Assembly (NCBI GenBank): GCA_947683625.1
Contig: CANTUR010000164.1
Location: forward strand, 2,828,501 to 2,892,500
From: Mallotus nudiflorus
Taxonomy: Eukaryota; Streptophyta; Magnoliopsida; Malpighiales; Euphorbiaceae
Direction of reading: 5' to 3'
Length of the DNA: 64,000 bases
Shown: in pieces, positions 1-15,577 of the stretch
How positions within the stretch are numbered: position 1 is the stretch's first letter
How the letters are laid out: every line of letters begins with the position of its first letter
Made by a program: the position numbers and the translations under genes
Notes under the pieces: generated by a model
The model's database searches: none
What the model was told of the DNA's origin: nothing
Seen by the model: only the letters and a program-made list of their open reading frames with translations

Positions 1-479
1 AAAGCTCTCATCACTCAGCTCATCTCCATGCATTCCGCCTTCCTTTACGGTGACACTAGTAAACTACTTTTTTTTCCTTATATTGTTTCTTAGCATAGAG
101 AAGTTGTAAGGAACTTATTATTAATTTTATTGATTCAATTTAATTTATATTAGGTTTAGGTTTATTGAGCAATGATTTGGTTATGTAGGCATCCATTTGA
201 TTCATCAAAATGGGGTCATGTTTGCCAATTTCAATTTAATTCTTGTGTAATTCTATTGGGGTTTTTTTTTTTGTGAAAAAGATAAGATTAAAACCATAAA
301 TAAGTAGATAATATTTATTTTTATTTTATATATATATACATATATAAAATTTATTATATATATAATTTAATTTGTACATTTAGATATTTTTAATGTTTAC
401 TTTGTGTGAGTATTATTTTTAATGTATATTTATTTATTTATAATGTTTACCTTATTTAAATTTAATAATTGAATGCTCC
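1..479. other. AT-rich spacer with a possible exon end at the window edge
   Basis: The first 55 or so bases are less AT-rich than what follows and stay open in frame 1 up to a GGTGACA that could be a splice donor, so the tail of an exon of an upstream gene is possible, but I do not recognise the peptide. From about 60 to 479 the sequence is AT-rich with short TA runs (about 330-365) and no coding signal. Confidence 0.2.
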
Positions 480-1614
480 ATTTTTTTTTAAATTTAGTCA
501 TTTCACTAATGTAGTTTTTTTACTCATTGTAATCAGATGTCTAACACTCAAATGGATTCAGTTGAGATCGATAATACAACCATTAATGTAGACGATGATG
601 AAGTTTGGAGGAAATAAGGCTAAGAGGGAAAGAAAGTTGACTTCAACTATTAGAAATTTTTTTAATATAGTAAAAGGAAAGAACAATTATAAAGAAGCAA
701 AATGCAAGGCTTGTGGGAAGGTATATTTGGTCGATAGCAAGTATGGGATAGGTAGTATGAAATGCCACATACCTTCTTGATGTTCTATCAATTCCTGTGA
801 CCATGGTAGCTTTAGAAAGTGCTTTTAGCAATAGTGGAAGAGTTCTTTATCAATATAGAAGTGCACTAAAGTTTGATGCGGTGGAAGCATTAGTTTGTAG
901 TAAAGATTGGTTGTTTGGAGTCTAGGTATAAACTAATTTTTTACCTTAAAATCATTTTATATAATTATTTACTTACAGTTATTTGCATGTGTTTTAACTA
1001 ATGAATTGGTTAACTCATTTTTTTATTTTCTTTTTTTATAGATGCAAAGAGATTGGAGTTAGAAGAAATTACAAAAGATATTATTAAACTTAAATTAGAG
1101 CCTTTGGAAATGAACAAAGAAATTCCTTCTCATTCCTCAAATGATTTTGGAATTTAGACTCTTATTTAGAAGTTTTGTGTGTGTTTATTTGAAACACTTT
1201 AATTTATACTTATTTTAAATATTGGTTATGTATTATTAACTTTATTTGTGTTTGTTTTTTATGTTTATTAGAAGAACATATGAATTTTACTAGGTTTTGT
1301 GGAAATTGTATGCAAGTTGCTAAACTATGGTTGTAGTTTTTTTTTTTTTTATGAAAAATGATATTTTTATAAGTAATAACTGTTATACAAGTTAAATGGG
1401 TCATGCCAATTTTTTTTATTCACACAACTCATTTAAATAAATGAGTTACACATATCATATTCAAATAACCTGCATAATTTATGTGTCATGTTAGGGTTGA
1501 ATTATTTGACACATTTAATAAATGAGTCATGTTCATATTGACTCTAATCGTATCACTAGAGTGGGTCAACCTTATACAAACACGACCCATTAACACATTT
1601 TGACACCTCTAGTT
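480..1614 (+). mobile_element. Decayed hAT-superfamily element (deletion derivative), right end visible
   Basis: The segment holds hAT transposase remnants (537-925), then an AT-rich tail ending near 1614 in ACATTTTGACACCTCTAG. Its reverse complement starts CTAGAGGTGTCAAAATG, typical of hAT terminal repeats (consensus CAGGGGTGTCAA). The subterminal part (about 1395-1600) repeats ATGAGT and GACCCAT words, as hAT subterminal regions often do. I could not find a matching left terminus or an 8-bp target duplication, so the left border is uncertain and may lie upstream of the window. Confidence 0.6.
537..925 (+). pseudogene. hAT transposase pseudogene: BED finger joined to hAT dimerisation domain
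   Basis: Three frames are needed. ATG at 537 opens MSNTQMDSVEID and stops at TAA after about 26 codons. The next frame (595-780) gives a BED-type finger half (KLTSTIRNFFNIVK, CKACGKVY). From 779 a third frame reads IPVTMVALESAFSNSGRVLY, YRSALKFDAVEALVCSKDWL and then TAG at 923-925, the hallmark C-terminal hAT dimerisation region. The catalytic middle of the normal protein (over 600 residues) is missing. Nothing here can be active. The fusion of the two ends looks like one large internal deletion followed by frameshifts. Confidence 0.75.
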
Positions 1615-2030
1615 AGAGTTATAAAAAAAATTTATGGGATTCACATGTCCCACCTTTCAACGTAAATAAATTAATAAGTCATAATTCACATCAATATCAT
1701 GTTGTCACTGACCAAAAATAATACTAGGTACTTTTATGAGATCCAAAATAAAATATTAGACAATATTAAGTAACCTTTTAAAAATTGAGTATTATAACAA
1801 AATTAGTTGATAATGTCAAGAGCAATGCTAAACAGTTAGAATCTACCTAAAATTTTTTTGTCTAGAAAAGATAAAAAGTCCAATATGACCTTATCTATAA
1901 ATGTTACTTAAAAACCTTTTCTTATACGTGAATTTTTTTTTTGGCACACATACTATAGCAAGTGAGATATATGGAATGAAAATAGATATTCTGTTTCCAA
2001 TTTATCCCTAAAATTAAATTTCATCTTAAT
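1615..2030. other. AT-rich spacer, no gene seen
   Basis: No coding signal. The part from about 1830 to 1900 (TCTAGAAAAG, then AATATGACCTTA) weakly resembles the reverse complement of about 12650-12710, which may mark degenerate inverted ends of a larger element; see the findings. Confidence 0.3.
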
Positions 2031-2039
2031 TAGAAAAAA

Positions 2040-2470
2040 CACTACCCACCACCACCATCCAAAACCACCACTATTGACAATACCCCTGTCCATGCCACCA
2101 CTTGCACCATAATCATCACTACCATCCATCAACAATGCCCACTGCCAGATTTAAAAAAAAAATCTCATAGCCTCAACACCACCACCACCACCATCAACAA
2201 CTAGCTCTGCCACCATTAACAATTACTAGTACAGTCAGCACAACCACTATCCATCACTACCACCCATCAACAATGCCCACCACCAAATTCAAAAAAAAAA
2301 ATCTCATTGCTTTAACACCACCACCATCAACAGCCAACTACCAGCATAATCAACACCATCACTTACATTGCCACCAATTTTAACACCACCACTGCTCAAT
2401 TCCACCACTAAAATCAATTAATACTACCACTATAATCAATTACCTACCAACAAAACAATAATAAAAAAAC
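2040..2470. repeat. CCACCA/ATCAACA-rich degenerate repeat tract
   Basis: The plus strand is dominated by CCACCACCA and CATCAACAA words. A block around 2125-2200 (CATCAACAATGCCCAC, an A-run, then AATCTCAT) recurs around 2265-2345 with small changes, so there is at least one diverged direct duplication with a period of roughly 140 bp. The open frames it creates are low-complexity and not credible genes. An (AT) run follows at about 2484-2501. Confidence 0.55.
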
Positions 2471-2964
2471 ACAAAATCAATAATATATATATATATATAT
2501 ACAATGGGAAGCACTTTCAAAAAGACCCTAAAAAAGAACATATACTTCATAAAAAAAAAGACAAAATCATATGAACTATATTTGTGTTTCTGTATTAAGA
2601 GCATAAGAGGTTGCAGTCCATAATGTAAATATATTCAGCTGACCATTTTCTTATCTACTATTTGGAGAAGCATCTGCATTTGCATCTGCTGCAATCTCCT
2701 TCTCACTCTTCATTACACATCTCTTATTGGTTCTAAAGTCAAGCTTATCCATGTCATCTTCTATCCCCAAATAGCCATATAAAACACTTTCTACCTTATC
2801 TATTGGAGCTCTTTATGTCGCCTAACAATTCTTTTTGTGACCACTAAAATTGATTTGCTGGAACTCTGCCCTCTCATGTTTCTTGTCACCAGAAAGCTTG
2901 TGAAGCCTTTCTACATCTTGCAATCTAGAAAAGGTACCACTAAAGATCACTACTATAGTACTAT

Positions 2965-5992
<3,028 letters not shown>

Positions 5993-6766
5993 ACTATAAT
6001 TTGCACCTTTTCCACGACAAAGATTGGTCATCCCTTAGTCACATCCCATACCTGCAATTATCATGCAAAGGAAATACAAGAAATAAGAAGGATGAAATCC
6101 ACATCACCACGAAAAAAAAATGCCAACAAAATCAATAAGTGTCATCCAGATCTTTTAGCATTAGCTATAAAATCAAAGCTTGTTGTAAAGGTTAGAAGCA
6201 CATCAAGTCAATTTCCATGCAAGTGAAGTCTGTTAAATGACAAATACACTATCTCCACATAGAACCCTGAGCACATACTCTCCTCCAAGTTCCAAATTAA
6301 TGAATGATAACAACAAACCAATTAAAACTAAAAAGAAGAAACTATTGTGATAATGGTATCCAAGGAAAAAAGCATGCCATGGGATTTTAAGCATGCATGA
6401 AATTCATCGGATTAATTGAGAATATGAAAGTTGTTATTGGAATGGTCAAAATATTTGAATTCACAAAGGACATTGAAAATTTGCTGAAAAATAAAATTTA
6501 AAAAACGAATTTGATGAGGAACATTTTGTTTTCTAGTTGGAATGCAGAAGATGAAAATCTTATAGCCATTCATCCACCAATAAATGGGGGGTGAATTACT
6601 ACTTACCCATTGTGGTTTACTATATTACACTACTTGGTCCCTGACATTTAAAATTTATATTATCTCATCACTCCATTTTACAAAATTATACTCTTTACTC
6701 CTTTCGTCAATTTTCCTTCATAATTTCTATTAACTGACATGACAATTATCATGTAAATACTTTTTG

Positions 6767-7223
6767 TGTCACGACCCAAACTAAGAGTCATGACCGGTGC
6801 TAGGGAACAGGAATTCTTTCGAATCCGAAACTCGTAACAAGCCTTAGAAAAATAAAATCATACAATAAATAAATAAAAAGTACGACAGAATTAAAATTTA
6901 TTCAAATTATTATATACAATAAATACTCCAAATCCTTTCTTAAATAAATACACATTCGAACAATGTTCAAATACAAATTCTCAGAGTATTTAATATCCTT
7001 TCGATACAACAATACTACTATTACAATTTCTAGATTACAAATCAGAGTTCAAAATATACATTTACGTAAAATAGCTGGAACGGAAGAACACCGGCAAGGA
7101 ACTCTACTACTAAGGTCTGACAATATAGGATCTCCTAAAAAAATAATTGAGGGGGGTCAGACCTCACTGAGCAAATTATTATACTATATATACATGCAAT
7201 CTAAACCATAACAATCAGGCATT

Positions 7224-7267
<44 letters not shown>

Positions 7268-7889
7268 TTTCACACGAATGCCAAACTCTGCCTTTATAAA
7301 TATACTAAATGTAGAAAACATTTAGTTTAATTCATGAAGGATCCATAGAACCCTAATAATAGCAACCTCAATTAACCCCATCATCACTCTAGCCATACAA
7401 GCTCACTTGATTCCAAATAGAACACTTATTCCAATCTGGACAGTAGACTGGCCCCGAGACATTAAGTCGATCGAGCTCCAGCAGTCTGGCTGTCAATGTG
7501 ATTGGCCCCGAGACACTTGGTCAACCGAGCTCCGGCAATCACACTATTTATCACCTCACATCTCAATCAACCCAATAGATCAATAATTCCACTACGGACA
7601 GTAGACTGGCCCCGAGACACTAAGTCGACCGAGCTCCAGCAGTTTGACTGTCAATGTGATTAGCCCCATAATCACACTATCTATCATACCATTAATCTTA
7701 GTCAAATCAATCTAATCAATTATAATCACCCAAAATTAATTCTCATTCAACCTTTATCTATCGCACTGGTACGTACACGGTCCTAGTGCTGCCCACTAGG
7801 AAGTACGTTCTATTGATATCCTTCATTTACATAAATCATTCATTCTGAAAAAAATTAATGTAAAACAATATTCATAATAGTAAAATCAA

Positions 7890-7938
<49 letters not shown>

Positions 7939-10330
7939 TCAAATAAAATATGAAATATACTAAAGGTAAACCATTAATATAGTTAAAAACAATTAAGCGC
8001 ATTTTAGTAATACAACATACATTTACTTAAAATGTACCTAAATATACAAAGAATATACCTAAGTGCACAAATCACTTGATAAAACAATTATGTATAAATA
8101 ATCATTTAATTATGTGTTTAGGTTTAACATATATTCACAATATTACAAAATGACCTAATTTTCTAGCATGCATATATCACAATTAAACCCTAAGTATACC
8201 ACTAATGTGTTAGGTTTGAATTAATAATAAAGCATACATTTATTTGGAAATATACCAAAAATAAACTTAAAAATAATTTAAGTGTAGGTTTATAATATAG
8301 CATGCAATTATTTAAGAATACACCTAAAATATACCGAAACTATACCTAAAGTATACTAATCATTTAATAAAATAATTGTGACTAAATGTACATTTAAAAC
8401 ATGTATATATTACTAAAATGTATTAAACATAACCCTAATCGATTAATGTGCATATATCAAAATAACATACATATATATACAAAAATACAACCCTAGATAT
8501 ACCAAAAATAGTATAATTTAAATCACTTTTAAAAACATATAATGAAAATGAAAAACCCTAAGTGATGCATTCTATAAGCAATACATATATATACAGTATA
8601 ATAACTCACTGGTGCGCGCTCCTCGAGACAGACTCAACGGGCCTGGTCTATTAGGCCTTAGTCTCAGCGTAGCTAGAAAAATAAAATAATAATAATCGTC
8701 AGAATAAACTTCTAACTCTATACTTTTAGGATTACTATAAACAGATTCAATCAAGAATTCAAAACGAGACTCGGACTAATTGTCACGTTTTATGAGAAAT
8801 CTATCAAAATTTTGGCAGAGTCTCCCCTGTAAAACGGACATCTCTCTATAAAAGTAGGGCCGATCCTGCATAGAAAACACACTTCAAGAATACACAGCCA
8901 TACAACCCCTCGGTCGGACTCCCAAACTACAATTTTACCGACCGAGGTTCACAATTCACAATATAAACACATAACACATTAAAAATACCAAAAATACCAA
9001 AAATGCCCTTCAATACTCAAAATATAGCAAATTAGGTATTCAAAACACTGAAAATAATTATTTACTGATAATTACATAAAAACCCTAATTTTAGTAAAAT
9101 ATTATTAAAAATCAACAATTCTCGATAAATTCATAAATATTGACCAAAATACATTTTTAAACTCCAAATTACACAATTAACCCTAAAACATATTAAAAAC
9201 CGATAAAACTCATTTATTTAGAAAAATAGTATATTATATATAATTTGAAAAAAATTTATGAAAAATAGTTTTAATTATTTAAAAATACTAAATAATTTGT
9301 AGAAATCATTTTTATACTTCAAATAACTATTAAAACCAATTTAATTATATTTTTAGCCAATTTAGTGCCAAATTATCAAAATACCCCTAATTATATAAAT
9401 TCATTATAATTAATAAAAAAATTCACCAAAAATAGCATAATTACTCAAAAATTAATTTCTCAACATATAATTCAATAATATCAATATACATACTCAATTA
9501 ACCAATTAATTTCACTAAAACACATAATTAACCTAATTTTCCCAAAGTTACATAAACTAATTAAATTCAAAATAATTATATAAAATTCACAAAAATTAAA
9601 AATAAATTTCTAAAATTCATTTCAACACCTATAAACACCATAAAACACAATTTCATAATTTATTTAATTAATTTACGAAAATTAGAAAATATTAATAAAA
9701 TAATCAAAAATTCACAAAAATCAAAATAATTCCCAAAAATTCCAAAAAAATTCATAGAGCTAGATTAAGCTACTAGGATCAACATTTGTGAAGGATTTTT
9801 TCATTAATAAACCAAAATAATTGAAAAAAATTAAAAAAAAACAAACCAAAATAGTCGAATTTGAAAACAAGCTCACCAAAATGCGTTTTCCAGCCAAAAA
9901 GAGCTCGAAATCTTCTTCCTCAAAGCTCCATGAGTTCAACGCCACCAGAAACACTCGATTTGGTGGCCGAAGGTGGAAGAACGGTGAGAAACCAACTCAC
10001 TGCCGCTGCTACTGCCGGAGCTCGAAACGGCGACCGGAGAGGAAGAAGAAGGTGGCGGAGATGGCAGGAAGAAGGTGGGTGGTCCGGCGAAGAAGCAGGA
10101 GGCACAGTGACGGTCGGAAAATGGGATATTAGCGGGAGGGAGGTAAGTTTCGGGATGAAGAAGAAAATGTCTTGTTTTTGGTTAAATGTGTATATTTATA
10201 AATTTATGTATATATTATACTTTATATTATATAATATATCTATATATACAACCAATCTCCACCACACATATATTTTAATAAATATAAACACACACATTAT
10301 AATAAAACACATTAAAATAAACCCTATTAA

Positions 10331-10370
<40 letters not shown>

Positions 10371-10785
10371 CCCACAATAATAAATAATATTCACATAAAA
10401 TAGTAACCCTAATTATATGTGTGCATGAATATTCATAGTAACACCTAATATAATCATGCAACAATGCCATTTAATAAAAACAATAACAATAATATTAATA
10501 ATAATAATCATACTAATAATAAAAATAGACAATATCATTGTTAAAAAAAAATAATCTTAGTACCTAATAGGATCATTAAAATAAATTTTTAAAGTAACAA
10601 TTTTACATAAATAAATCTCTAAAAATAATAAGTTTCAAGATAATATTTACGTAGAAAACTATAAATAAACATAAAATATCGATAGTTATTCATAAAATAA
10701 TAAAATAATCGATTTAGTTTTAAAAATTATTAATACTGCATATCCCGATGCAGTTTAAAATTATTTAAAAACTTGGAATATTACA
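6767..10785 (-). mobile_element. Solo LTR of the long-LTR family, reverse, inside a Mutator-type arm
   Basis: On the plus strand it starts TGTCACGACCCAAACT and ends TTGGAATATTACA, the inverted form of the family ends. The flanks are TTTTG (6762-6766) and TTTTC (10786-10790), a 5-bp duplication with one mismatch. The uninterrupted right arm of the host element confirms the empty-site sequence. At about 4.0 kb it is the longest LTR here. It contains two copies of the twin-hairpin cassette (about 7438-7560 and 7596-7690), (AT)n runs and a GC-rich island at about 9930-10140. Open frames in that island are low-complexity LTR sequence. Confidence 0.9.
7892..7936. repeat. (AT)n microsatellite
   Basis: An uninterrupted run of about 22 AT units inside the reverse solo LTR. 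Similar shorter runs lie at about 7231-7259 and 10337-10368. Confidence 0.95.
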
Positions 10786-12099
10786 TTTTCCCCCCATATT
10801 TGAATATATTATACTATTTGCCCCCTCTATTTAGATATATTATATTATGTACTCCTAAAATTTAGAATTTTTATTTTTTATTATTAAATTAATTTTCTTA
10901 GAATTTAAATATAAAATAATAATTACATCATTTTACATAAAAATATAAAATGCTTAATTTTAATTTTATATAATTAAATACCAATTAATAAGAATTTATT
11001 TTAAAATAATTTAACTTATTAATAACTTAAACTATTTATGTTGCATTAAAAAATTTAATCAAATAAACTCTCTTTTTAATTTTGATTCTTTATTTGAATT
11101 GTTAGTTTCAATTTTGGATTCACAAATTTTATTCATACATATAATTTATTTACTTAATAATCTAAACAAACAATTCAAATAAAAATCAAATTTTAATTTG
11201 AAATTTGAGTAAAGATATTTTAAGATTGAAAATAATTAATTGTTATTTGATCAAAATTTTGATTAGATTAAAAATAAAATTTCTTATTTATTTGTTATTA
11301 GAATATTTTTAATAGAATTTTAATTTTATAGTCAATTAATGATAATGTAATTTAACATATATTTTCTTAAACAATTACTTTAATAATAAAAGTACATTTT
11401 GTAAATTTAGGAGTAAATAATATAATATATCTAAATAGAAGGGCTAAATAATATAATATATTCAAATACAGGGGACAAATAGTATTTATATGATAATTGT
11501 CATGTCAATTAATGAAAATTGTGACGAAAAAGTTAACAAAAAGAGTAAAAAGTATACTTATGCAAAACATCGGGAGGAGATAATATAAGTTTTAAATGTC
11601 ATGGACCAAGTAGTGTAATATAGCAAACCACATGGGGTAAATAGTAATTCACCTATAAATGGGAGTACTTTGAGAATCAACAAGGTAACCTAAGTTTAGT
11701 TATCAGCATTAACATTAACATACCTCTAAAGATATCATTGAGCCCTTTAATACTTACAATCATTCGCTCATCTACAATGTTATTTGCTATAGAAATGTTA
11801 TGAACAAGAATAACTAGAGGCCAAATGATGAGGTCCTCCTTCAATGATGAGGTTGCATCAGTAGGCAGCATTTGCCAAATCCATCGATGGTTTGGAACTA
11901 TTTGGCTATTCCATCCCATCATCACACAAAGTGCTTTGCCAAACCCCAAATCCTCTAGCCTAGAAGTAACTTTACAAGATATGAAGGTATGTTGTGCAAA
12001 GCTTAATGTGTCTGCAAACTCCTTAAAACTGCCACAAATGCAGCTTTACATGAAAGCAATAACAATATTAATAATAGGAAAAGCAAAATTGTCCAATTA

Positions 12100-12760
12100 A
12101 TAATTGCACAACCCTCACAATTCAATAATTACTAATAACAATAATCTAATCACTACCTACCACCACCATCAAAATAGATTTACCCATTAATTATGAGTAA
12201 AGACGGTGTGTTAATTATATCTTAAGGTTAGCGTTAATTAAGAAAATGAAGAAAAAAAAAAGGTAGCAGTAACATATCATTATTTATAGAGGCAGGTAAA
12301 GGCAATGCTGGTAAAGGTGGATTGGAGGCAACACCAGTTGAGGTGGGCGGCGACAGCATGGGAGGTGGTGGGTGGAGGCGAAGACAACATTGATAAAGTC
12401 GGCGAAGGCATAGCGTGGGAGGTGGTGAATTGGACACGAAAATAAAATAAGTAGTAGTAATGGCAACATCATTGCTGAAGGTGAGGAGGGGTAACGTTGA
12501 AGAAGGTAGCGACAGCAACGACTATAGACATGGTTAAAGGCAGCATACGAGTTGATGACGGCAAGGAAGACAACGTTAATGTTAGAGTCGGTGGGAGTTT
12601 CTTTTCTTTTTTCTTTTTTTGTTTCTTTCTTATTCTCTCTCCAATTTTTTTCTAAAAAGGTACACTCCCTTATTTCCCACCTAAGATGACATAAGTACCC
12701 TTTCTAACCAAAAAAAGTGGCTAGCTTCTAGCCAGATAGATTTATTCTAGAGTTAAATAC
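12100..12760. other. GGTGG-rich low-complexity tract, no gene supported
   Basis: From about 12285 to 12600 the plus strand is rich in GGTGG, GGAGG and GGCGG words and the minus strand in CCACC, which opens Pro/Leu-rich minus frames (about 12234-12518) with no family resemblance. It is loosely the inverse in composition of 2040-2470 on the other side of the XS pseudogene. A pyrimidine run follows at about 12600-12655. Confidence 0.4.
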
Positions 12761-12768
12761 TGTGGGTA

Positions 12769-13642
12769 TAAGGAAAAAGGTGCAAATTGGATCCCCACAT
12801 TTTATCCTAATTTTACACTAAACCCTATGTTTTTTTTTTTTTTTGGCTCAAATTAGAACTTCTATTTTGAAAATGTAGACCATATTGTACCTTTACTAAG
12901 TACAATCAAATATTGTAACTTTTTTTTAGTACAATTAAGTTCTATAAATTAATAAAAAAATTAATTTTAGTGAATACTACAGATAAAATTGATAATTTAT
13001 TAGAAATATACATATATAACCTAATTATAAAGTTTTAGAAGTTTTTAAACCTATAAAATAATTTTTTAAAAAATTTTACAATCAACTGATATAAATTTTA
13101 AAAATATAGACCAAATTTATTCATTAATATAAATAGCAAATTGATAATTGACCTAATATTTGACTATAATAGTTGAATAAAAAAATTTATTCATCAATCA
13201 TTGTGTAGATTTAAAAATTATTGTGTAAATTTAAAAATTTAAATTGATGAATAAAATTTAAAAATTTTGTATTCAACAATTAAAATTAAATTTTAGGTCA
13301 ATTATCAATTCACTATTTATATTAGCGAATAAATTTGGTTTTTTTTTAGAATTTACATCATAAAAAATTTAAAAAAATAAAAATAAATAAAAAATTGTTT
13401 TATAGGTTTAAAAACTTTATAATTAGGTTATATATATTTTTAAAAAAATTATCAATTTTATTTGTTAGAATCTATTGAAATTAATTTTTATTAATTTATA
13501 AGACTTAATTGTATTAAAAAAATTTCAGAATTTAATTATACCTAATAAATTTCTAATATGATCTACATTTTCAAAATAGAAGAACTATGAGAAAAAAAAT
13601 AATAATAAGAAAAAATGTGGGGTACAATTTGCACCTTTTCTC
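12769..13642. mobile_element. Foldback/MITE-like element with about 400-bp inverted arms
   Basis: The left end reads AAAAAGGTGCAAATTGG and the right end CAATTTGCACCTTTTCTC. The resemblance continues inward: TTCTATTTTGAAAATGTAGA on the left recurs inverted at about 13560-13585, and TATAACCTAATTATAAAG recurs inverted near 13415. The arms meet around 13190, so almost the whole 0.87 kb can fold on itself. A likely duplication GTGGGTA lies at 12762-12768 and 13643-13649. There is no coding capacity. The superfamily is not assigned. Confidence 0.75.
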
Positions 13643-13649
13643 GTGGGTA

Positions 13650-14819
13650 AAATTAACCTTCGTGATGAGGTGTTAAACTGTTAATCGCCTGCTAATTTAA
13701 ATAAAAGGTAAATAAATGAGCCAATTTTTTCACCCCCTCCTCCATTTTACATATTATTATATTTTGAATTCTTACATATTTATTTTATTAAACTCCGTTT
13801 TTTTTAGAAAAAAAAGTTGGAATTCCTTTTAAATAAGTTTTAAACTCTGAGTGTTATAAAAAAATTAAATGTTAGTTGAGTTTTGTTGTTTTATAAATTT
13901 ATTCATTTTAAATTATAAATTAGATGATTTTTATAATTATCTTTAAAAAAACATTTCATATCGCCACTAGTAATATAAATAACACATAGCTAGTAGCGAT
14001 AACTAATCAAAATGTTTATTTCTTAATTCAGTTTTTGCTTATATCATTAAAAATAAAATTAAAATTTAAAAAAATTATGTCTTTTACTACTATAACTATT
14101 ACCACTAGCCACGTTTACGTTGATCCTTTAATAAATTTTCAACCTCACTATCTCTTTAATAATTTTAAAATTTTTTGGATATTTACAATAATGATTCCAT
14201 AATTCATATAATTATCACTTATATGCATGTTTTATAGTTCAATAAACTATGGTTTAGTCAATGTTCAAAAAAAAAAAACTATGGTTTAGTTGCACATTTT
14301 AGATTCTGTAGCAAAAATTTTTTACTTCAACAATTTTGATAATGTGATTGTACCTTTTAGCAAAACTAGTCTTATAACTTTTTTGACATTTAAGTTCCTT
14401 GTATTTCATAATTTTTTTACACTTTAGTACTTTTATAATAAATATTATTTAAAATATATGCTTTAATATAAAATAATATGAATTTTCAATGCTAAAATTA
14501 TATAATAAGTAATATATCATTCAACAAACTACAATAAATTTTTAAAAAATAAATTTAAATGTATTTTTAATTTAATTATGAATAAAAAAATAATTTTTAA
14601 AATAAATTTACAATATTTTTAAAAATAGTCAGATTAATCACAAGTTATATATATAATAAAATTTTTATTAAAATTTAATATTATATTAGTATTTTTTCAT
14701 AAAATAATAGTTAGAAGAACATTAAAATATAAAAAAGTGTAACACAAAGGTAAAAAAATATATGACTAATTTTTTCAAGAGTTAAAATTATAAGGATTAA
14801 AATTGTACTTATCTCTTCC
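13650..14819. other. AT-rich spacer, no gene seen
   Basis: Long A/T runs and no conserved peptide in any frame. Weak inverted similarity between about 14345-14440 and 14720-14815 may be another eroded small transposon, but I cannot support it further. Confidence 0.4.
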
Positions 14820-15577
14820 ATGAAAGCATGGAGAGTGGAACCAACATTTGTCAGGCAGGTGGTGCTAGGTCCGGAGCCATGAACAGATCCAGTGCTGACT
14901 ATTGATTGGACCTTTCATTACAAAAAAATAAAGCGTTGTGAAATGAGTTTGACCTGTAAACTACCATGTGTCTCTGCGCCACATTAAACGAACCAGCCAT
15001 TTACTTGACCTCCCTCCAACAACCGCAACAACGCATGCTTCACATAAAAGATGAAGCCCAATAGCTCAAACCCCCGTTTACCGCTGCTAAACGAGCGGTT
15101 CGATATTTGATTGGATAAAAAAAAAAATTTAATTGTATTTTAAAAGTTATTTAATAAATAAATTGAATTTAAATTATATAAAATTAATTTATAAAATTTA
15201 CAATTAATTTGTGATTTTAATTTTAAATATATAATATATAAATTTTTATTGTAATAAGTATTATTAAAATAAATTATAATATATTTTTATTTTTTTAATA
15301 TATAATTTTAATTTATCGATTGTATTTGTTAAAATTTTTTAATCTTGTTTAACTCGTTTAAACTAAGGAAGAGCTCGTCAAGACAACAAGGTGAAGTGAT
15401 ATAGCGAAACTACACTCGATTACACACAAATCAAGTCGGAGATAGCAAAAACTAGGCTCGATTACACCCGTACCAGTGCTCACAAGCCACAACGCTTGGC
15501 TTGGCGTTGGTCGCTTTTTGCAGTTTGTTTCTCCTCTGCAAACAGAGTGAATTGTTTGCTTAATTTCTTGATTAATT
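14820..15577 (+). promoter_or_regulatory. Upstream region of the Ulp1-like protease gene
   Basis: Base composition rises to ordinary genic levels at 14820-15110 and again at 15365-15577, with an AT-rich patch of about 240 bp between. A pyrimidine-rich leader (TTTGTTTCTCCTCTGC) lies about 40 bp before the ATG at 15578. I see no unambiguous TATA box. Confidence 0.35.

Larger units (their letters stand above)
6589..11654. mobile_element. Mutator-type long-TIR element with 9-bp TSD, split by an LTR
   Basis: The ends are GGGTGAATTACT (6589-6600) and AGTAATTCACCT (11643-11654). The left arm (6589-6766, resuming at 10786 to about 10860) matches the reverse complement of the right arm (about 11395-11652) over roughly 250 bp, including TATATTACACTACTTGGTCC and GACATGACAATTATCAT. 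It is flanked by a perfect 9-bp duplication ATAAATGGG (6580-6588, 11655-11663), as expected for Mutator elements. Without the inserted LTR it would be only about 1 kb. The core (10866-11390) is AT-rich with no transposase, so it is non-autonomous. It inserted into the XS-domain gene. Confidence 0.88.

Noticed and set aside
9821..10370. Overlapping plus-strand frames of 103 and 169 codons
   Set aside because: They lie antisense in the GC-rich island of the reverse solo LTR and run into (AT)n; the same island in other LTR copies does not keep these frames.
12234..12518. Pro/Leu-rich minus-strand frame as a possible gene
   Set aside because: Low-complexity CCACC-rich sequence with no family resemblance or splice context.
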